The position numbers and the translations under genes were made by a program. 64,000 bases of DNA from Burkholderia sp. Nafp2/4-1b (GTDB taxonomy: Bacteria > Pseudomonadota > Gammaproteobacteria > Burkholderiales > Burkholderiaceae): the NCBI RefSeq assembly GCF_003635165.1, contig NZ_ML058599.1, positions 186,001 to 250,000 of the forward strand. The letters are read 5' to 3'. Position 1 is the first letter of the stretch, and every line of letters begins with the position of its first letter. A model generated the notes under the pieces. It made no database searches, had not been told where the DNA came from, and saw only the letters and a list, made by a program, of their open reading frames with translations. This document shows, one piece after another, positions 39,405-47,981 of this stretch.

Positions 39405-40446
39405 GCTCGTCCCTCCGGTTGAAATTCGAATCGGTAGTCTTGCTGAACGATACGTCGATCGTGTCGAGCGCCGCGAGGAAATCGCGCGCGTCGAACAGTT
39501 CGCCGAGGCTGCGCACGCCGCCTGACGTCAACGTCCTGCCGCTCAGCAGGCGCACCGTCGCCTCGACGATGATCGGCGCGCTGACCGCATAGATGTCGCG
39601 CCCCGATGCGGTCGCGCGATGCGTGACGCCGTTCTGCGCGACGACGACGTCCATCGCGAACTGCTGCGCCGAGCGGCCGAGCCCATCGACCGGTTGCGGC
39701 GGCGGCGTGCCGGCATCGCGTAACTCGCGCAGCGCGAGCGTCGCGAGCCAGGACTCGATCGTATCGATGCGCAGATGATGCGTCAGCGTCATCACTTCGG
39801 AAAACGGCAGCAGCGTCACGTCGACGTTGCCGAGCGGCGCCGGGAACGGCCACGTGCGTTCGCGTGCGCTCGACGGCACCGCGGTCGGCTTGCCGTCCTT
39901 CTGAATCAGCCGGACCGCATGATTGCGCTCGCCGGTCACGCGCGTGCCGCGGGTCGGATGCCAGCTGTCGAGGCCCGTCGCGACGTCGACGCGTTCGACC
40001 GGCTCGCGCGGGTCGACGACGGCCGTGACGAGCAGGTCGGCCAGCCCGCCGTAGAACGCGGCGGCCGGCACGAGCGTCACGCCGGCGGCGCGCGCGCGGG
40101 CGTCGCGCTGGTCGGTCAGCGCCTGGACCGACGGCTGCTCGGCCGTCAGGTCGAGATACGGGATGCCGGCCCGCACCGCCGCGTCGGCGAGCGGCAGCGT
40201 GGTATCGAGGTACGGCCCCGCGCAGTTGATCACCGCGTGCGCGCCGCGCAATGCGGCGTCGAGCGCGGCCGGATCGTCGACCGATGCGACGTGCCACCGC
40301 GCCGCGTCGTCGCCGCCTTGCGCAAGCCGGGCCGCATCACGCCCGATGCGGATCGCGCCGAGGCCGCGCCGTTCCAGCTCAGCCAGGACAAACCGCCCGG
40401 TGTGACCCGTGGCGCCATACACCGCAACCGTCATTTGACCGTCCAT
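39391..40446 (-). CDS. Saccharopine dehydrogenase-like NAD(P)-binding oxidoreductase
   Basis: A 351-residue protein starting with a Rossmann fold: VAVYGATGHTGRFVLAELERRG (glycine-rich dinucleotide motif), then GAHAVINCAGPYLDTTLPLADAAVRAGIPYLDLT, as in saccharopine dehydrogenase-like and trans-acting enoyl reductase proteins. Substrate unknown. Start at 40446 follows GGAG; an ATG at 40434 is also possible. First gene of a two-gene operon divergent from the TetR gene, 118 bp away. Confidence 0.85.
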   Translation of the reverse strand: MDGQMTVAVYGATGHTGRFVLAELERRGLGAIRIGRDAARLAQGGDDAARWHVASVDDPAALDAALRGAHAVINCAGPYLDTTLPLADAAVRAGIPYLDLTAEQPSVQALTDQRDARARAAGVTLVPAAAFYGGLADLLVTAVVDPREPVERVDVATGLDSWHPTRGTRVTGERNHAVRLIQKDGKPTAVPSSARERTWPFPAPLGNVDVTLLPFSEVMTLTHHLRIDTIESWLATLALRELRDAGTPPPQPVDGLGRSAQQFAMDVVVAQNGVTHRATASGRDIYAVSAPIIVEATVRLLSGRTLTSGGVRSLGELFDARDFLAALDTIDVSFSKTTDSNFNRRDEHEQQ

Positions 40447-40466
40447 GATCCACTCCGATACAGAAC

Positions 40467-40488
40467 GGTCTGTTTTATAGTACAGACC
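40467..40488. promoter_or_regulatory. Candidate TetR operator GGTCTGT-N8-ACAGACC
   Basis: Perfect 7-bp arms around TTTATAGT, in the divergent space between the oxidoreductase and TetR genes. Outer ATACAG (40458-40463) and CTGTAT (40488-40493) add further symmetry. TATAGT (40476-40481) could be the -10 box of tetR. Position makes self-repression and control of the operon likely. Confidence 0.7.
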
Positions 40489-40564
40489 TGTATCGTCGTC
40501 AACCTCGCGGTGCTATCATCGAAGCCACTTTGCAGGACAGGCGGCCCTCGATGGCCGGGCATCG

Positions 40565-41158
40565 ATGAAAAAGGGAACAGATACGAACGGGAGCGCGCTG
40601 GATACGCGCGAACGCATTCTGCAGACGGCGAGCGCGCTGTTCTATCGGGAGGGTACGCGGGCGGTCGGCGTGGATCTGATCGTCGCGCAGGCAGGCGTGG
40701 CAAAAACGAGCCTGTACCGGCACTTCGCGACGAAGGACGACCTGATCGAGGCGTTCCTGTTGCGCGAGGATGCGGATTTCTGGGCGCACTGGGACGCGGT
40801 GGCCGCGCAATACCGGCGCACGCCGCGCGAGGAACTCGACGCGCAGTTGCAGTGGATCGGCGAGCGCATCGAGCGCCCCGGTTATCGCGGCTGTCCGCAG
40901 ATCAACATCGCCGCCGAATACGCGGACGGCAATCATCCGGCCCGCAAGGTCGCCGTCGCGCACAAGCAGGAGATGCGGCGCCGGCTCACGGAGCTCGCCG
41001 CCGCGATGCGGATCGACGAGCCGGAAACCTATGCGTTGCGGCTCGCGACCGTGATCGACGGCGCGCTCAGCAGCGGGCAGGCGCTGCACGCGCACGGCCC
41101 CGCACGCTTCCTGCAGGAGTTCGCGCAACTGCTGATGCCGAAGAAGGGCCGCAAGTGA
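40565..41158 (+). CDS. TetR-family transcriptional repressor
   Basis: A 197-residue regulator. The N-terminal HTH is RERILQTASALFYREGTRAVGVDLIVAQAGVAKTSLYRHFATKDDLIEAFL (about residues 15-65); the rest is the helical ligand and dimer domain with CPQINIAAEYADGNHP, the pattern of the TetR_C subgroup that often controls short-chain dehydrogenases and quinone stress genes. Divergent from the oxidoreductase/PEP-mutase operon, with an intergenic palindrome at 40467-40488. Confidence 0.92.
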   Translation: MKKGTDTNGSALDTRERILQTASALFYREGTRAVGVDLIVAQAGVAKTSLYRHFATKDDLIEAFLLREDADFWAHWDAVAAQYRRTPREELDAQLQWIGERIERPGYRGCPQINIAAEYADGNHPARKVAVAHKQEMRRRLTELAAAMRIDEPETYALRLATVIDGALSSGQALHAHGPARFLQEFAQLLMPKKGRK

Positions 41159-41176
41159 ATCGTGGGCCGAGCCGCT

Positions 41177-41644
41177 TCACCGGCGCGTAGCCGGATCTTC
41201 CGACAGCGCGCGCAACTGGCCGCGCAACACGTCGACTTCGCCCGCCGCGAACGGCCGTTCGATCTCGGCGTGCGTCTGCTGCCACAGCGGAAACGCTTCG
41301 GCGAGCAACTGATGGCCGGCCGGCGTGAGTTCGAGCAGGCGGCTGCGCTTGTCGTCCGGATCCTGCGCGATGGTGACGAGCCCGCGCCGCTCGAGCGGCT
41401 TCAGCGCGGCGGTGAGCGTGGTGCGGTCCATCGCGAGCAGCGACGCGACCGATTTCATCGCGGCCGGCTGCGGCCGGTTCAGCGACATCAATAGCGAAAA
41501 CTGGCCGTTGGTGAGATCCAGCGGACGCAGCACATCGTCGAAGATGCGCGCGAGATTGCGCGCCGCGCGCTGCATGTGCAGGCACAGGCAGCAATCGCGC
41601 ACCATCAGCGTCGTTTCGAAGGGGAGCTTTTCTTTGCGTGCCAT
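41177..41644 (-). CDS. MarR-family regulator
   Basis: A 155-residue winged-helix repressor (LTNGQFSLLMSLNRPQPAAMKSVASLLAMDRTTLTAALKPLERRGLV, with wing IAQDPDDKRSRLLELTPAG). Two cysteines (DCCLCLHMQ near residues 18-22) close to the N-terminus are of interest: MarR/DUF24-like proteins use cysteines as redox sensors. Divergent from the YCII-like and GST genes, 81 bp away; likely controls them. Confidence 0.9.
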   Translation of the reverse strand: MARKEKLPFETTLMVRDCCLCLHMQRAARNLARIFDDVLRPLDLTNGQFSLLMSLNRPQPAAMKSVASLLAMDRTTLTAALKPLERRGLVTIAQDPDDKRSRLLELTPAGHQLLAEAFPLWQQTHAEIERPFAAGEVDVLRGQLRALSEDPATRR

Positions 41645-41655
41645 GTTGCAATTGT

Positions 41656-41667
41656 GTTGATATCAAC
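41656..41667. promoter_or_regulatory. Perfect palindrome GTTGATATCAAC, candidate MarR operator
   Basis: A 12-bp perfect palindrome 11 bp upstream of the marR-type ATG and 58 bp before the YCII gene, in the divergent promoter region. TTGATATCAA is a common type of MarR-family recognition core. Confidence 0.65.
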
Positions 41668-41725
41668 CTATCGTGTCAAGGGCGGGGAACGGCACCCGTC
41701 GTTCCCGCCATCGGACGGAGGAAGC

Positions 41726-42094
41726 ATGAGTGCTCAACAGCAGTTGTATCTCGCGGTATTCCTCGGCAGCAAGGACAGCCCGGCCATGAAGGCATGGATG
41801 GCGCTGCCGGAGGACGAGCGGCGCACGCGGGAGCGCGACGGGATCGCCGCTTGGCATGCGTGGGTCGAACGCCATCGCGACGCGATCGTCGAACTCGGCG
41901 GCCCGCTCGGCAAGACCAAGACGATCGGCAAGGGCGGCGTGACGGACACCGCCAATGCGATGAGCGGCTTTACCGTCGTGCGCGCGGCATCGCACGACGC
42001 GGCCGCCGCGCTGTTCGAAGGCCATCCGCATTTCACGCTGTTCCCGGGCGAGACAATCGACGTGATGCCGGTGCTCGCGGTGCCCGGCATGTGA
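41726..42094 (+). CDS. YCII-related domain protein
   Basis: A 122-residue ferredoxin-like protein, LYLAVFLGSKDSPAMKAWMALPEDERRTRERDGI, GPLGKTKTIGKGG and HPHFTLFPGETIDVMPVLAVPG. The YCII family is small and functionally unclear, sometimes accompanying sigma factors or stress regulators. Strong GGAGGAAG site before the ATG. Divergent from MarR and 130 bp before the GST gene; a MarR-controlled pair is likely. Confidence 0.82.
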   Translation: MSAQQQLYLAVFLGSKDSPAMKAWMALPEDERRTRERDGIAAWHAWVERHRDAIVELGGPLGKTKTIGKGGVTDTANAMSGFTVVRAASHDAAAALFEGHPHFTLFPGETIDVMPVLAVPGM

Positions 42095-42224
42095 ACGACG
42101 ACACGCGTTGCGCGCGCGGCGGAAGCGGCCGGGATGGCCGAGGCAGTCGCCGCATTCGAAGCGATTGCTCGGCCGTCGCCTGCGTGCGGCGCTGTTCCCC
42201 GACATCTTCGCTGGAGACATTGCG

Positions 42225-42842
42225 ATGAAACTTTACGGATTCGCCGGCACGCGCTCGCAACGCGCGCTGTGGGGGCTCAAGGAACTGGATGCGGATTTCG
42301 AGTTCGTGTCGGTCAACCTGCTGGCGGGCGAGCACAAGCGGCCCGAATTCCTGAAAATCAATCAGGTCGGCAAGGTGCCCGTGCTGGTGGACGGCGATCT
42401 CGTGATTCCGGAGTCGGCCGCGATCGTGCTGTATCTCGCGGACAAGTATCCGGAGAAGGCGCTGCTGCCCGTCGACCTGGCGCTGCGTGCGCAGGCGTAC
42501 CGGTGGGTGATGTTCGCGGTGACGGAGCTCGAGCAGCCGCTGTGGCGCATCACGCGGCATACGTTCCTCTATCCGCCGGAGAAGCGGCTGCCTGCCGATA
42601 TCGAACTCGCGCGCGAGGATTTCAAGGCGATGGCCGTGATTCTCGAACGGCATCTCGAAGGGCGTGAATTCATCGTCGGCGACACGCTGACGGTGGCCGA
42701 TTGCGTGACCGCGTATCTGGTCGACTGGGCCGGCGAGTGCCACCTGCTCGATGCGTTCCCGCAATTGCAGGCGTATCTCGAGCGGCTGTATGCACGGCCG
42801 AAGGCGCCGCAACGGATCGCGGACGCACGCAAGGCGGCGTGA
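42225..42842 (+). CDS. Glutathione S-transferase
   Basis: A 205-residue cytosolic GST. N-terminal thioredoxin-like domain (KLYGFAGTRSQRALWGLKELDADFEFV, then GKVPVLVDGDLVIPESAAIVLYLADKYP with the glutathione-binding PES and cis-Pro) and a C-terminal helical domain (about 90-205, with IVGDTLTVADCVTAYLVDW). S/T catalytic residue near the start (TRSQRA) suggests theta/phi-like chemistry. Conjugates glutathione to electrophiles. GGAG site precedes the ATG. Confidence 0.9.
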   Translation: MKLYGFAGTRSQRALWGLKELDADFEFVSVNLLAGEHKRPEFLKINQVGKVPVLVDGDLVIPESAAIVLYLADKYPEKALLPVDLALRAQAYRWVMFAVTELEQPLWRITRHTFLYPPEKRLPADIELAREDFKAMAVILERHLEGREFIVGDTLTVADCVTAYLVDWAGECHLLDAFPQLQAYLERLYARPKAPQRIADARKAA

Positions 42843-42886
42843 GTCGGCGGTCGATCGCGCGATTGCGCGTGTTAGCCGGCTTGCGG

Positions 42887-43609
42887 CTACGACGCCTCGA
42901 CAGGCCCACCGAGCGCACGGCACAGCATCGACAAGTCGCGCACGGTCAGATGCGGGGACGGGGCACGATGCGCAGCGTGCTCGGTTTCCGGCCGTTCGTG
43001 GCGCACGACCCACGCGGCTTGCAGCCCCGCATTCAGTGCACCGACGACATCGAGGTGGAAGTCGTCGCCGACGTGCAGCAGTTCCGCCGCCCGCACGCCA
43101 AGCGTCGCGGCGGCCGCATGAAAGATTTCCGGCTCGGGTTTCGCGAATCCGAACGACCGCGCACTGAGCGTCTCGCGGAAGAACTCGCCGCCGCCGGTCA
43201 AGCGAAGATCCGCGTTGCCGTTCGTCACCGCGATCAGCGGAAACCTTGCGCTCAACCATGCGAGCGCGGGCAGCGCATCGTCGAAGAACTCGACCTGATT
43301 CCGCGCGGCGTAGAACGCGTCATAGGCGCGCTCGGTCAGCGTGACGTCTTCGTTCGCGCGTTCCAGTGCAAGCCGGATCGATCCGATGCGCAGCGCACGA
43401 TAGTCGCTGGCGAGATCCGGCCGCGAGCGTTCGTATTCGTCGCGCAAGTCGCTGAGCGCTTGCGACGTGGGCAGCACGCTCGCGGTATTGGGTGCGTGTG
43501 CGATCAGCCACGCATGCAGCGACGCCTCGGCGCGCGCGACGGAAGGGCCGAACGGCCAGAGCGTGTCGTCGAGGTCGAACGAGATGGCGCAAACGTGGGT
43601 CAGGGGCAT
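42887..43609 (-). CDS. HAD-superfamily phosphatase (subfamily IA)
   Basis: A 240-residue Rossmann-like HAD hydrolase with the four motifs: FDLDDTLWP (nucleophile and acid Asp), ITNGN-like VTNGNADLR, the Lys in FGFAKPEPEIF, and LHVGDDFHLDV. A cap follows motif I. It resembles YigB-type phosphatases. Start at 43609 is preferred; the longer ORF to 43651 would overlap the upstream OCD-family gene. Only 29 bp separates it from that gene, so both are probably one transcript. Confidence 0.88.
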   Translation of the reverse strand: MPLTHVCAISFDLDDTLWPFGPSVARAEASLHAWLIAHAPNTASVLPTSQALSDLRDEYERSRPDLASDYRALRIGSIRLALERANEDVTLTERAYDAFYAARNQVEFFDDALPALAWLSARFPLIAVTNGNADLRLTGGGEFFRETLSARSFGFAKPEPEIFHAAAATLGVRAAELLHVGDDFHLDVVGALNAGLQAAWVVRHERPETEHAAHRAPSPHLTVRDLSMLCRALGGPVEAS

Positions 43610-43638
43610 GGCGACGGAAGATACCACGCGGCTGCCGT

Positions 43639-44610
43639 TCACCACGGCCACGCGATCGAGCGCCCCGTGCCGTTATCGGCGGCCAGCCGATACAGAAAAC
43701 GCGCAACGGTCAGGTCCTGCAGCGCGAGGCCCGTCATGTCGAACACGGTGATCTCGCTCGACGTGCGATCGACCGCCACGGTGCCGGCGAGCACGTCGCC
43801 GATTTCGGTGCGCGGCAGATCGGGCGCCCATTGGCACTCGCCGATGCTGCGCGCCTGCTCGTGGTCGTCGACGAAGATGCGCGCACGCTGCAGCACGCCT
43901 TCGGGCAATTCGCGCTTGCCCGCCGTGTCGGCTCCGACGCAGGTCAGGTGCGTGCCCGGCTGAACGGCGTCCGCATCGAACAGCGGGCCGCCGCCGGGTG
44001 TCGCCGTGATGACGACGTCGCTATGGGCCACCGCATCGTTCTTGTCCCGTGCGACGCGAATGTCGCAGCGGTCGCGGAATGCCGCTTCGAATACCGGATC
44101 CGGCTCGCCGCGGACGTTCACGTACTGCACAGTGCATCGCTGCGGCAGCAGCCTGATCGCATAGTCGAGCTGCACGCGCGCCTGCACGCCGGTGCCGAAC
44201 ACGCAGACGCGCGTGCTGTCGTGGCGCGCGAGCGCCTGCAACCCGAGGCCGCCGGCCGCGCCGGTGCGGGCGGTGGTGATCGCGTTGCCGTCCATGATGC
44301 AGAGCGGGCGGCCGGTGGCCGGGTCGAACAACGCGATCGTCGCCTGATGCGGCTCGCCGCCCCGAGTCCGATTACCGGGCCAGAACCCGGCCGCCTTGAA
44401 ACCGAGCAGGTCCTGGCTCCCGACGTCGCCCGACTTGATGCCGAACACGCCGCCCGTATGCAGCTTCTCGCGCACGACCGGGAACACGCGGCCGGCGCGT
44501 TCGCTGTGCAGCACGAAGGCTTCGCGCACGGCCGCCATCACCTGCTCGGCTCGAAGGGCCGGCTCGACGACATCGCGGTCGAGCAGAAGGAGTTGGGCGT
44601 CTGTCGGCAT
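43639..44610 (-). CDS. Ornithine cyclodeaminase/mu-crystallin family protein
   Basis: A 323-residue NAD(P)-dependent enzyme. KSGDVGSQDLLGFKAAGFWPGN and TTARTGAAGGLGLQALARHDSTRVCVFGTGVQARVQLDYAIR (dinucleotide site GTGVQA) are diagnostic of the family, which includes ornithine cyclodeaminase, alanine dehydrogenase and iminosuccinate reductase (BhcD). Differs clearly from the ornithine cyclodeaminase at 53779-54858. Next to a D-threonine-aldolase-like protein, an imine reductase role is possible. Confidence 0.85.
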   Translation of the reverse strand: MPTDAQLLLLDRDVVEPALRAEQVMAAVREAFVLHSERAGRVFPVVREKLHTGGVFGIKSGDVGSQDLLGFKAAGFWPGNRTRGGEPHQATIALFDPATGRPLCIMDGNAITTARTGAAGGLGLQALARHDSTRVCVFGTGVQARVQLDYAIRLLPQRCTVQYVNVRGEPDPVFEAAFRDRCDIRVARDKNDAVAHSDVVITATPGGGPLFDADAVQPGTHLTCVGADTAGKRELPEGVLQRARIFVDDHEQARSIGECQWAPDLPRTEIGDVLAGTVAVDRTSSEITVFDMTGLALQDLTVARFLYRLAADNGTGRSIAWPW

Positions 44611-44664
44611 GGTGGGCGAGCCTGTAGAGGTTATAGAGGGGCAACGCGAAGCGCGGTTTTATAG

Positions 44665-44684
44665 TTTGTACAGGTTTAGACAAA
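44665..44684. promoter_or_regulatory. Inverted repeat TTTGT-N10-ACAAA upstream of the OCD-family gene
   Basis: The 164 bp between the PLP-enzyme stop and this gene contain an A/T-rich core with TTTGT (44665-44669) and ACAAA (44680-44684), like a GntR-type site. On the minus strand TATAAA (44663-44658) could be a -10. This suggests the OCD-family gene has its own promoter. Confidence 0.4.
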
Positions 44685-44774
44685 TAGTCAAATCGGTTGG
44701 CGCGCGGGTGGTCGTGGACAGTGACGCCGCCGGAAAGCGGGGCATCAACCCGCGGCCACCCCTGCCTGCGGCCC

Positions 44775-45905
44775 TCACCACCCGTAGAAGCGCGGCCAGG
44801 TCTGGAGCGTGCCGTCGCTGCTCACTGCGTGGTATTCCGGATGCTGCGCGCCGGTCGCGCATGCGTGGTTCGGCAGGAGCCGCAAACGGGTACCGATCGG
44901 AAAACGCTGCGCGATGCCGGTGTCGGTCGTACCGACGCGAGACACGATCCCGTGCTCCTGATTGGCCGCGCTCATCACGTACTCGCCAAGCACGTCGCCG
45001 TCCTCGGTACAGACCTGCCCGTAGCCGAAATCGCGCGCCTGCCGCTGCGTGCCGCGATCGCGGCTCATCGCCATCCAGCCCGCGTCGACGATCGCCCAGC
45101 CTTTTTCTTCCTGATGCCCGATGACGGTGGTCAGCACCGACAGCGCGATATCGGACAGCGCACACACGCCGATGTTGTGCATCACGAGATCGAACAGCAC
45201 GTACACGCCCGCGCGGACTTCCGTCACGCCGTCGAGGTTCTGCGCGGACAGCGCGGTCGGCGTGGAGCCGATGCTCACGACGGGGCACGGCAACCCGGCG
45301 GCCCGGAGCCGCTCGGCGGCGCGCACGGTCCGGCTGCGCTCCTGCTCGGCGATCGCGACGAGCGCGTCGCGGGTGTCGTAGTCGTAGCTGGAACCGGCAT
45401 GCGCGAGCACGCCGCCGAGCATCATGCCGCCGTCGGCCAGCGCATGCCCGACGGCGATCAACAGGTCGTCGTCGGGTGCGATCCCCGAGCGGTGGCCGTC
45501 GACATCGACCTCGATCCAGACTTCGAAGCGCTCGCCGTGTTCGCGCCCGAATGCGGCGATCGCGTGCGCGGTCTGCAGGCTGTCGGCGACGATCTTCAGG
45601 TCGCGACCCTGCCGACGCAGCGCGAGGGCCTGGCCGAGCTTCACGGGAATCATCCCGACTGCATAGACGATGTCGCGCACGCCCCCCGCGAAGAACTGTT
45701 CGGCCTCCTTCAGCGTCGATACCGTGATGCCTTGCGCGCCTGCCGCGATCTGCGCGTCGACGACTTGCCGGCACTTGGTCGTCTTCACGTGCGGCCGGAA
45801 CCTGACGCCGAGCGCGTCCAGATGCGCCTGCATGCGTGCGATGTTGCCGCGCATGCGATCGACGTCGATCAGCGCGGCGGGGGTATTGACGGGTGGGATG
45901 CCCAT
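44775..45905 (-). CDS. D-threonine aldolase/D-serine dehydratase-like (DSD1 family) PLP enzyme
   Basis: A 376-residue fold-type III PLP enzyme. RPHVKTTKCRQV gives the PLP lysine K41; VWIEVDVDGHRSGI and AGSSYDYDTRDAL lie in the alanine-racemase-like barrel; NHACATGAQHPEYH near the end supplies the metal ligands H347 and C349 seen in D-serine dehydratases. The family includes D-threonine aldolase, D-threo-3-hydroxyaspartate dehydratase and beta-hydroxyaspartate aldolase (BhcC). Substrate not settled. The LysR gene precedes it on the same strand, 119 bp away; that gap contains an AATGA-A-TCATT palindrome (45988-45998). Confidence 0.87.
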   Translation of the reverse strand: MGIPPVNTPAALIDVDRMRGNIARMQAHLDALGVRFRPHVKTTKCRQVVDAQIAAGAQGITVSTLKEAEQFFAGGVRDIVYAVGMIPVKLGQALALRRQGRDLKIVADSLQTAHAIAAFGREHGERFEVWIEVDVDGHRSGIAPDDDLLIAVGHALADGGMMLGGVLAHAGSSYDYDTRDALVAIAEQERSRTVRAAERLRAAGLPCPVVSIGSTPTALSAQNLDGVTEVRAGVYVLFDLVMHNIGVCALSDIALSVLTTVIGHQEEKGWAIVDAGWMAMSRDRGTQRQARDFGYGQVCTEDGDVLGEYVMSAANQEHGIVSRVGTTDTGIAQRFPIGTRLRLLPNHACATGAQHPEYHAVSSDGTLQTWPRFYGW

Positions 45906-46024
45906 GATGGGTTGCCTCGACGGTGGCCGGGGTGGCCGATGCAGACATCGTAGGGCGTTGGGTCTCCCGCAGGTTTAACGCTGGCCAAATGAATCATTAA
46001 GGGGCATTTAATCCGCAACGGCGC

Positions 46025-46951
46025 TCACGCCTTCCCGCGCCACGGCGGCGGATCGAGAAACTGCTTCGCGGCTTCGAGAAAGACCCGTTGCCGCGCGGAG
46101 CGGCCGGTGCGCGACGGCAGCAGCGCGGTCACGGGTGCGGGCGGCAGCTGCCAGTCGGGCAGCAACCTGACGAGCTTGCCGTTCGCCAGCAGCGGCGCGA
46201 CGTCCCACTCCGAGCGCTCGACGATGCCGAGCCCGGCCAGCGCCCAGTCGGTGATGACGGTGCCGTCGTTCGACGACAGCGCGCCCGTGACGCGGATCAC
46301 CGCCGATCGCCGGGATTCTCCCTGACCGTCGCCGGCGTGCGAGAAGCGCCAGCGCGGCACGTCCTCGTCGTTCTCGCGCAGGCACAGGCAGTCGTATTGC
46401 GCGAGGTCGGACGGATGGTGCAATTCCTTGATGCGACGTGCGTAGCCGGGGCTCGCGCACAGGAAGCGCTCGTTGGGCGCGAGCGGATAGCCGATCCAGG
46501 ACGACGATTTCAGGCTGCCGACGTGGACGACGACATCCGCTCCGGACGCGCTCGTCAACGGACTCTCCGACAGATGCAGCACGATTTCGAGCTTCGGGTG
46601 CGCCCGTTGCACGTCGCGCACGATCCGCGCGACGTACTTGCGCCCGAAGCCGAACGGCGCGACGACGCGCAACGTACCTTGCACGTCGCCGGCGTCGCCC
46701 GCGATGTTGCCCGGCAGCGCATCCACACGCGCGAGAATCTCGACGGCTTCCTGATAGAGCCGCTGCCCTTCGTCGGTCAGCTCGATGCCTTTCGGCTGCC
46801 GCACGGCGAGCCTGACGTCGAGGCGCGCCTCCATCCGCTGCAGGCGGATCGTGACCGCAGGCGGCGTGAGATCGAGCAGCCGCGCGGCGGATGCGAGCGA
46901 GCGCGATGCGCCGATCGCGCGCACGAGTCGAAGATCGTCGAAGTCGAGCAT
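46025..46951 (-). CDS. LysR-family regulator
   Basis: A 308-residue LysR protein: HTH FDDLRLVRAIGASRSLASAARLLDLTPPAVTIRLQRMEARL (residues 3-45), effector domain from about 90 (LRVVAPFGFGRKYVARIVRDVQRAHPKLEIVLHL). It lies upstream of, and in the same direction as, the D-threonine-aldolase-like gene. Good AAAGGAAA site before the ATG. Probably regulates the PLP-enzyme/OCD/HAD set; inducer unknown. Confidence 0.9.
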   Translation of the reverse strand: MLDFDDLRLVRAIGASRSLASAARLLDLTPPAVTIRLQRMEARLDVRLAVRQPKGIELTDEGQRLYQEAVEILARVDALPGNIAGDAGDVQGTLRVVAPFGFGRKYVARIVRDVQRAHPKLEIVLHLSESPLTSASGADVVVHVGSLKSSSWIGYPLAPNERFLCASPGYARRIKELHHPSDLAQYDCLCLRENDEDVPRWRFSHAGDGQGESRRSAVIRVTGALSSNDGTVITDWALAGLGIVERSEWDVAPLLANGKLVRLLPDWQLPPAPVTALLPSRTGRSARQRVFLEAAKQFLDPPPWRGKA

Positions 46952-47384
46952 TACGTTTCCTTTAATGCTGGCGTTGCCGGGCGTTAATTAGACATCACAT
47001 CGGGTGTCGAATCCATCAACGCAACACGGCGCTGCATGCGCGTCATGGGCTTCACGTGCGGCGGCTGTCGCGCGCTTTCGAAGCGAACGCGGCGCGCGGC
47101 CGCCAGCCGCGCTGACGCGCCGCAACATCGCGATTCCCGCCCGATAGCCGGCAGTCCGACGTAATCGGCGCGGCCCTCGGCACGACGCAAAACCCGCGCG
47201 GCGTCCCGTTCTGTCCCCCAACTTCTGCCCGGTTCGCCCGCCACAGGGCAAAATACGGGTTTTCCGCACCCGAGAGGGCGCGTCCGAATCACGCGCCGGG
47301 CGGCGGCAGTGCGCAATCGCACGCCGCCGCCGGGCGCCCAGGCAAGCTGCTCGCGGTGTCGCGAGCTCACAGGAGTCCAGATCC
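46952..47384. other. 433-bp divergent intergenic region (LysR / DUF2760)
   Basis: No supported gene; an ORF on the minus strand (46984-47370) has no ribosome site or recognisable sequence. The LysR-proximal end has TTTAATG and TTAATTAG A/T-rich sites fit for a LysR box. The DUF2760 ATG is preceded by AGGAGT. Confidence 0.5.
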
Positions 47385-47981
47385 ATGCCCGAATCCAACC
47401 TGTCCTTCTTCGGCCGGCTATCGCTGGCCGTCGGCACGTTCTTCTCCGTGCTCGGCAACCGCGAGTTCGCGGCCGATGTGCTGCGCTTGCGCAACGGCGT
47501 CGCGGCGCCTGTCGCGCCGGCCCCAGTTGCGCCGGCCCCCGCCGCCGCGCCGGCCCCGGCTCCCACGCCCGTGAAGGCCCCGGCGCCCGAGCTGCGCGAA
47601 GCGAGCCCGCAAGCCGCGCTGCAACTGCTTGGCCTGCTGCAGCGCGATGCGCGCTTCATCGATTTCGTCGAGGAAGACATCGCCGGCTACGCGGATGCCG
47701 ACATCGGCGCCGCCGCGCGCCTGGTGCACGACGGCTGCCGCGCCGCGCTGCGCGAGCACTTCACGATCGTGCCGGTGCGCGACGAAGCCGAAGGAAGCCG
47801 CGTGACGCTGCCGGCCGGCTTCGACGCGACCGCGGTTCGCGTGACGGGCAACGTGGTGGGCTCCGCGCCGTTCACGGGCACGGTCAGCCATCGCGGCTGG
47901 CGGGTGGCCGACGTGCGCCTGCCGAAGCTGACGGGCAGCCACGACGCATCGGTGGTCGCACCGGCGGAGGTGGAACTGTGA
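47385..47981 (+). CDS. DUF2760 protein of an Hsp70-pair operon
   Basis: A 198-residue protein. Residues 1-35 are a hydrophobic or amphipathic N-terminus (NLSFFGRLSLAVGTFFSVLGNREFAADVLRL), about 39-69 is a Pro/Ala linker (APVAPAPVAPAPAAAPAPAP), and the rest is DUF2760 (LLGLLQRDARFIDFVEEDIAGYADADIGAAARLVHDGCRA onward). In proteobacteria DUF2760 is always found beside two Hsp70-like genes. Stop overlaps the GTG of the next gene. Function unknown; perhaps a membrane-linked co-factor of the chaperones. Confidence 0.85.
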   Translation: MPESNLSFFGRLSLAVGTFFSVLGNREFAADVLRLRNGVAAPVAPAPVAPAPAAAPAPAPTPVKAPAPELREASPQAALQLLGLLQRDARFIDFVEEDIAGYADADIGAAARLVHDGCRAALREHFTIVPVRDEAEGSRVTLPAGFDATAVRVTGNVVGSAPFTGTVSHRGWRVADVRLPKLTGSHDASVVAPAEVEL

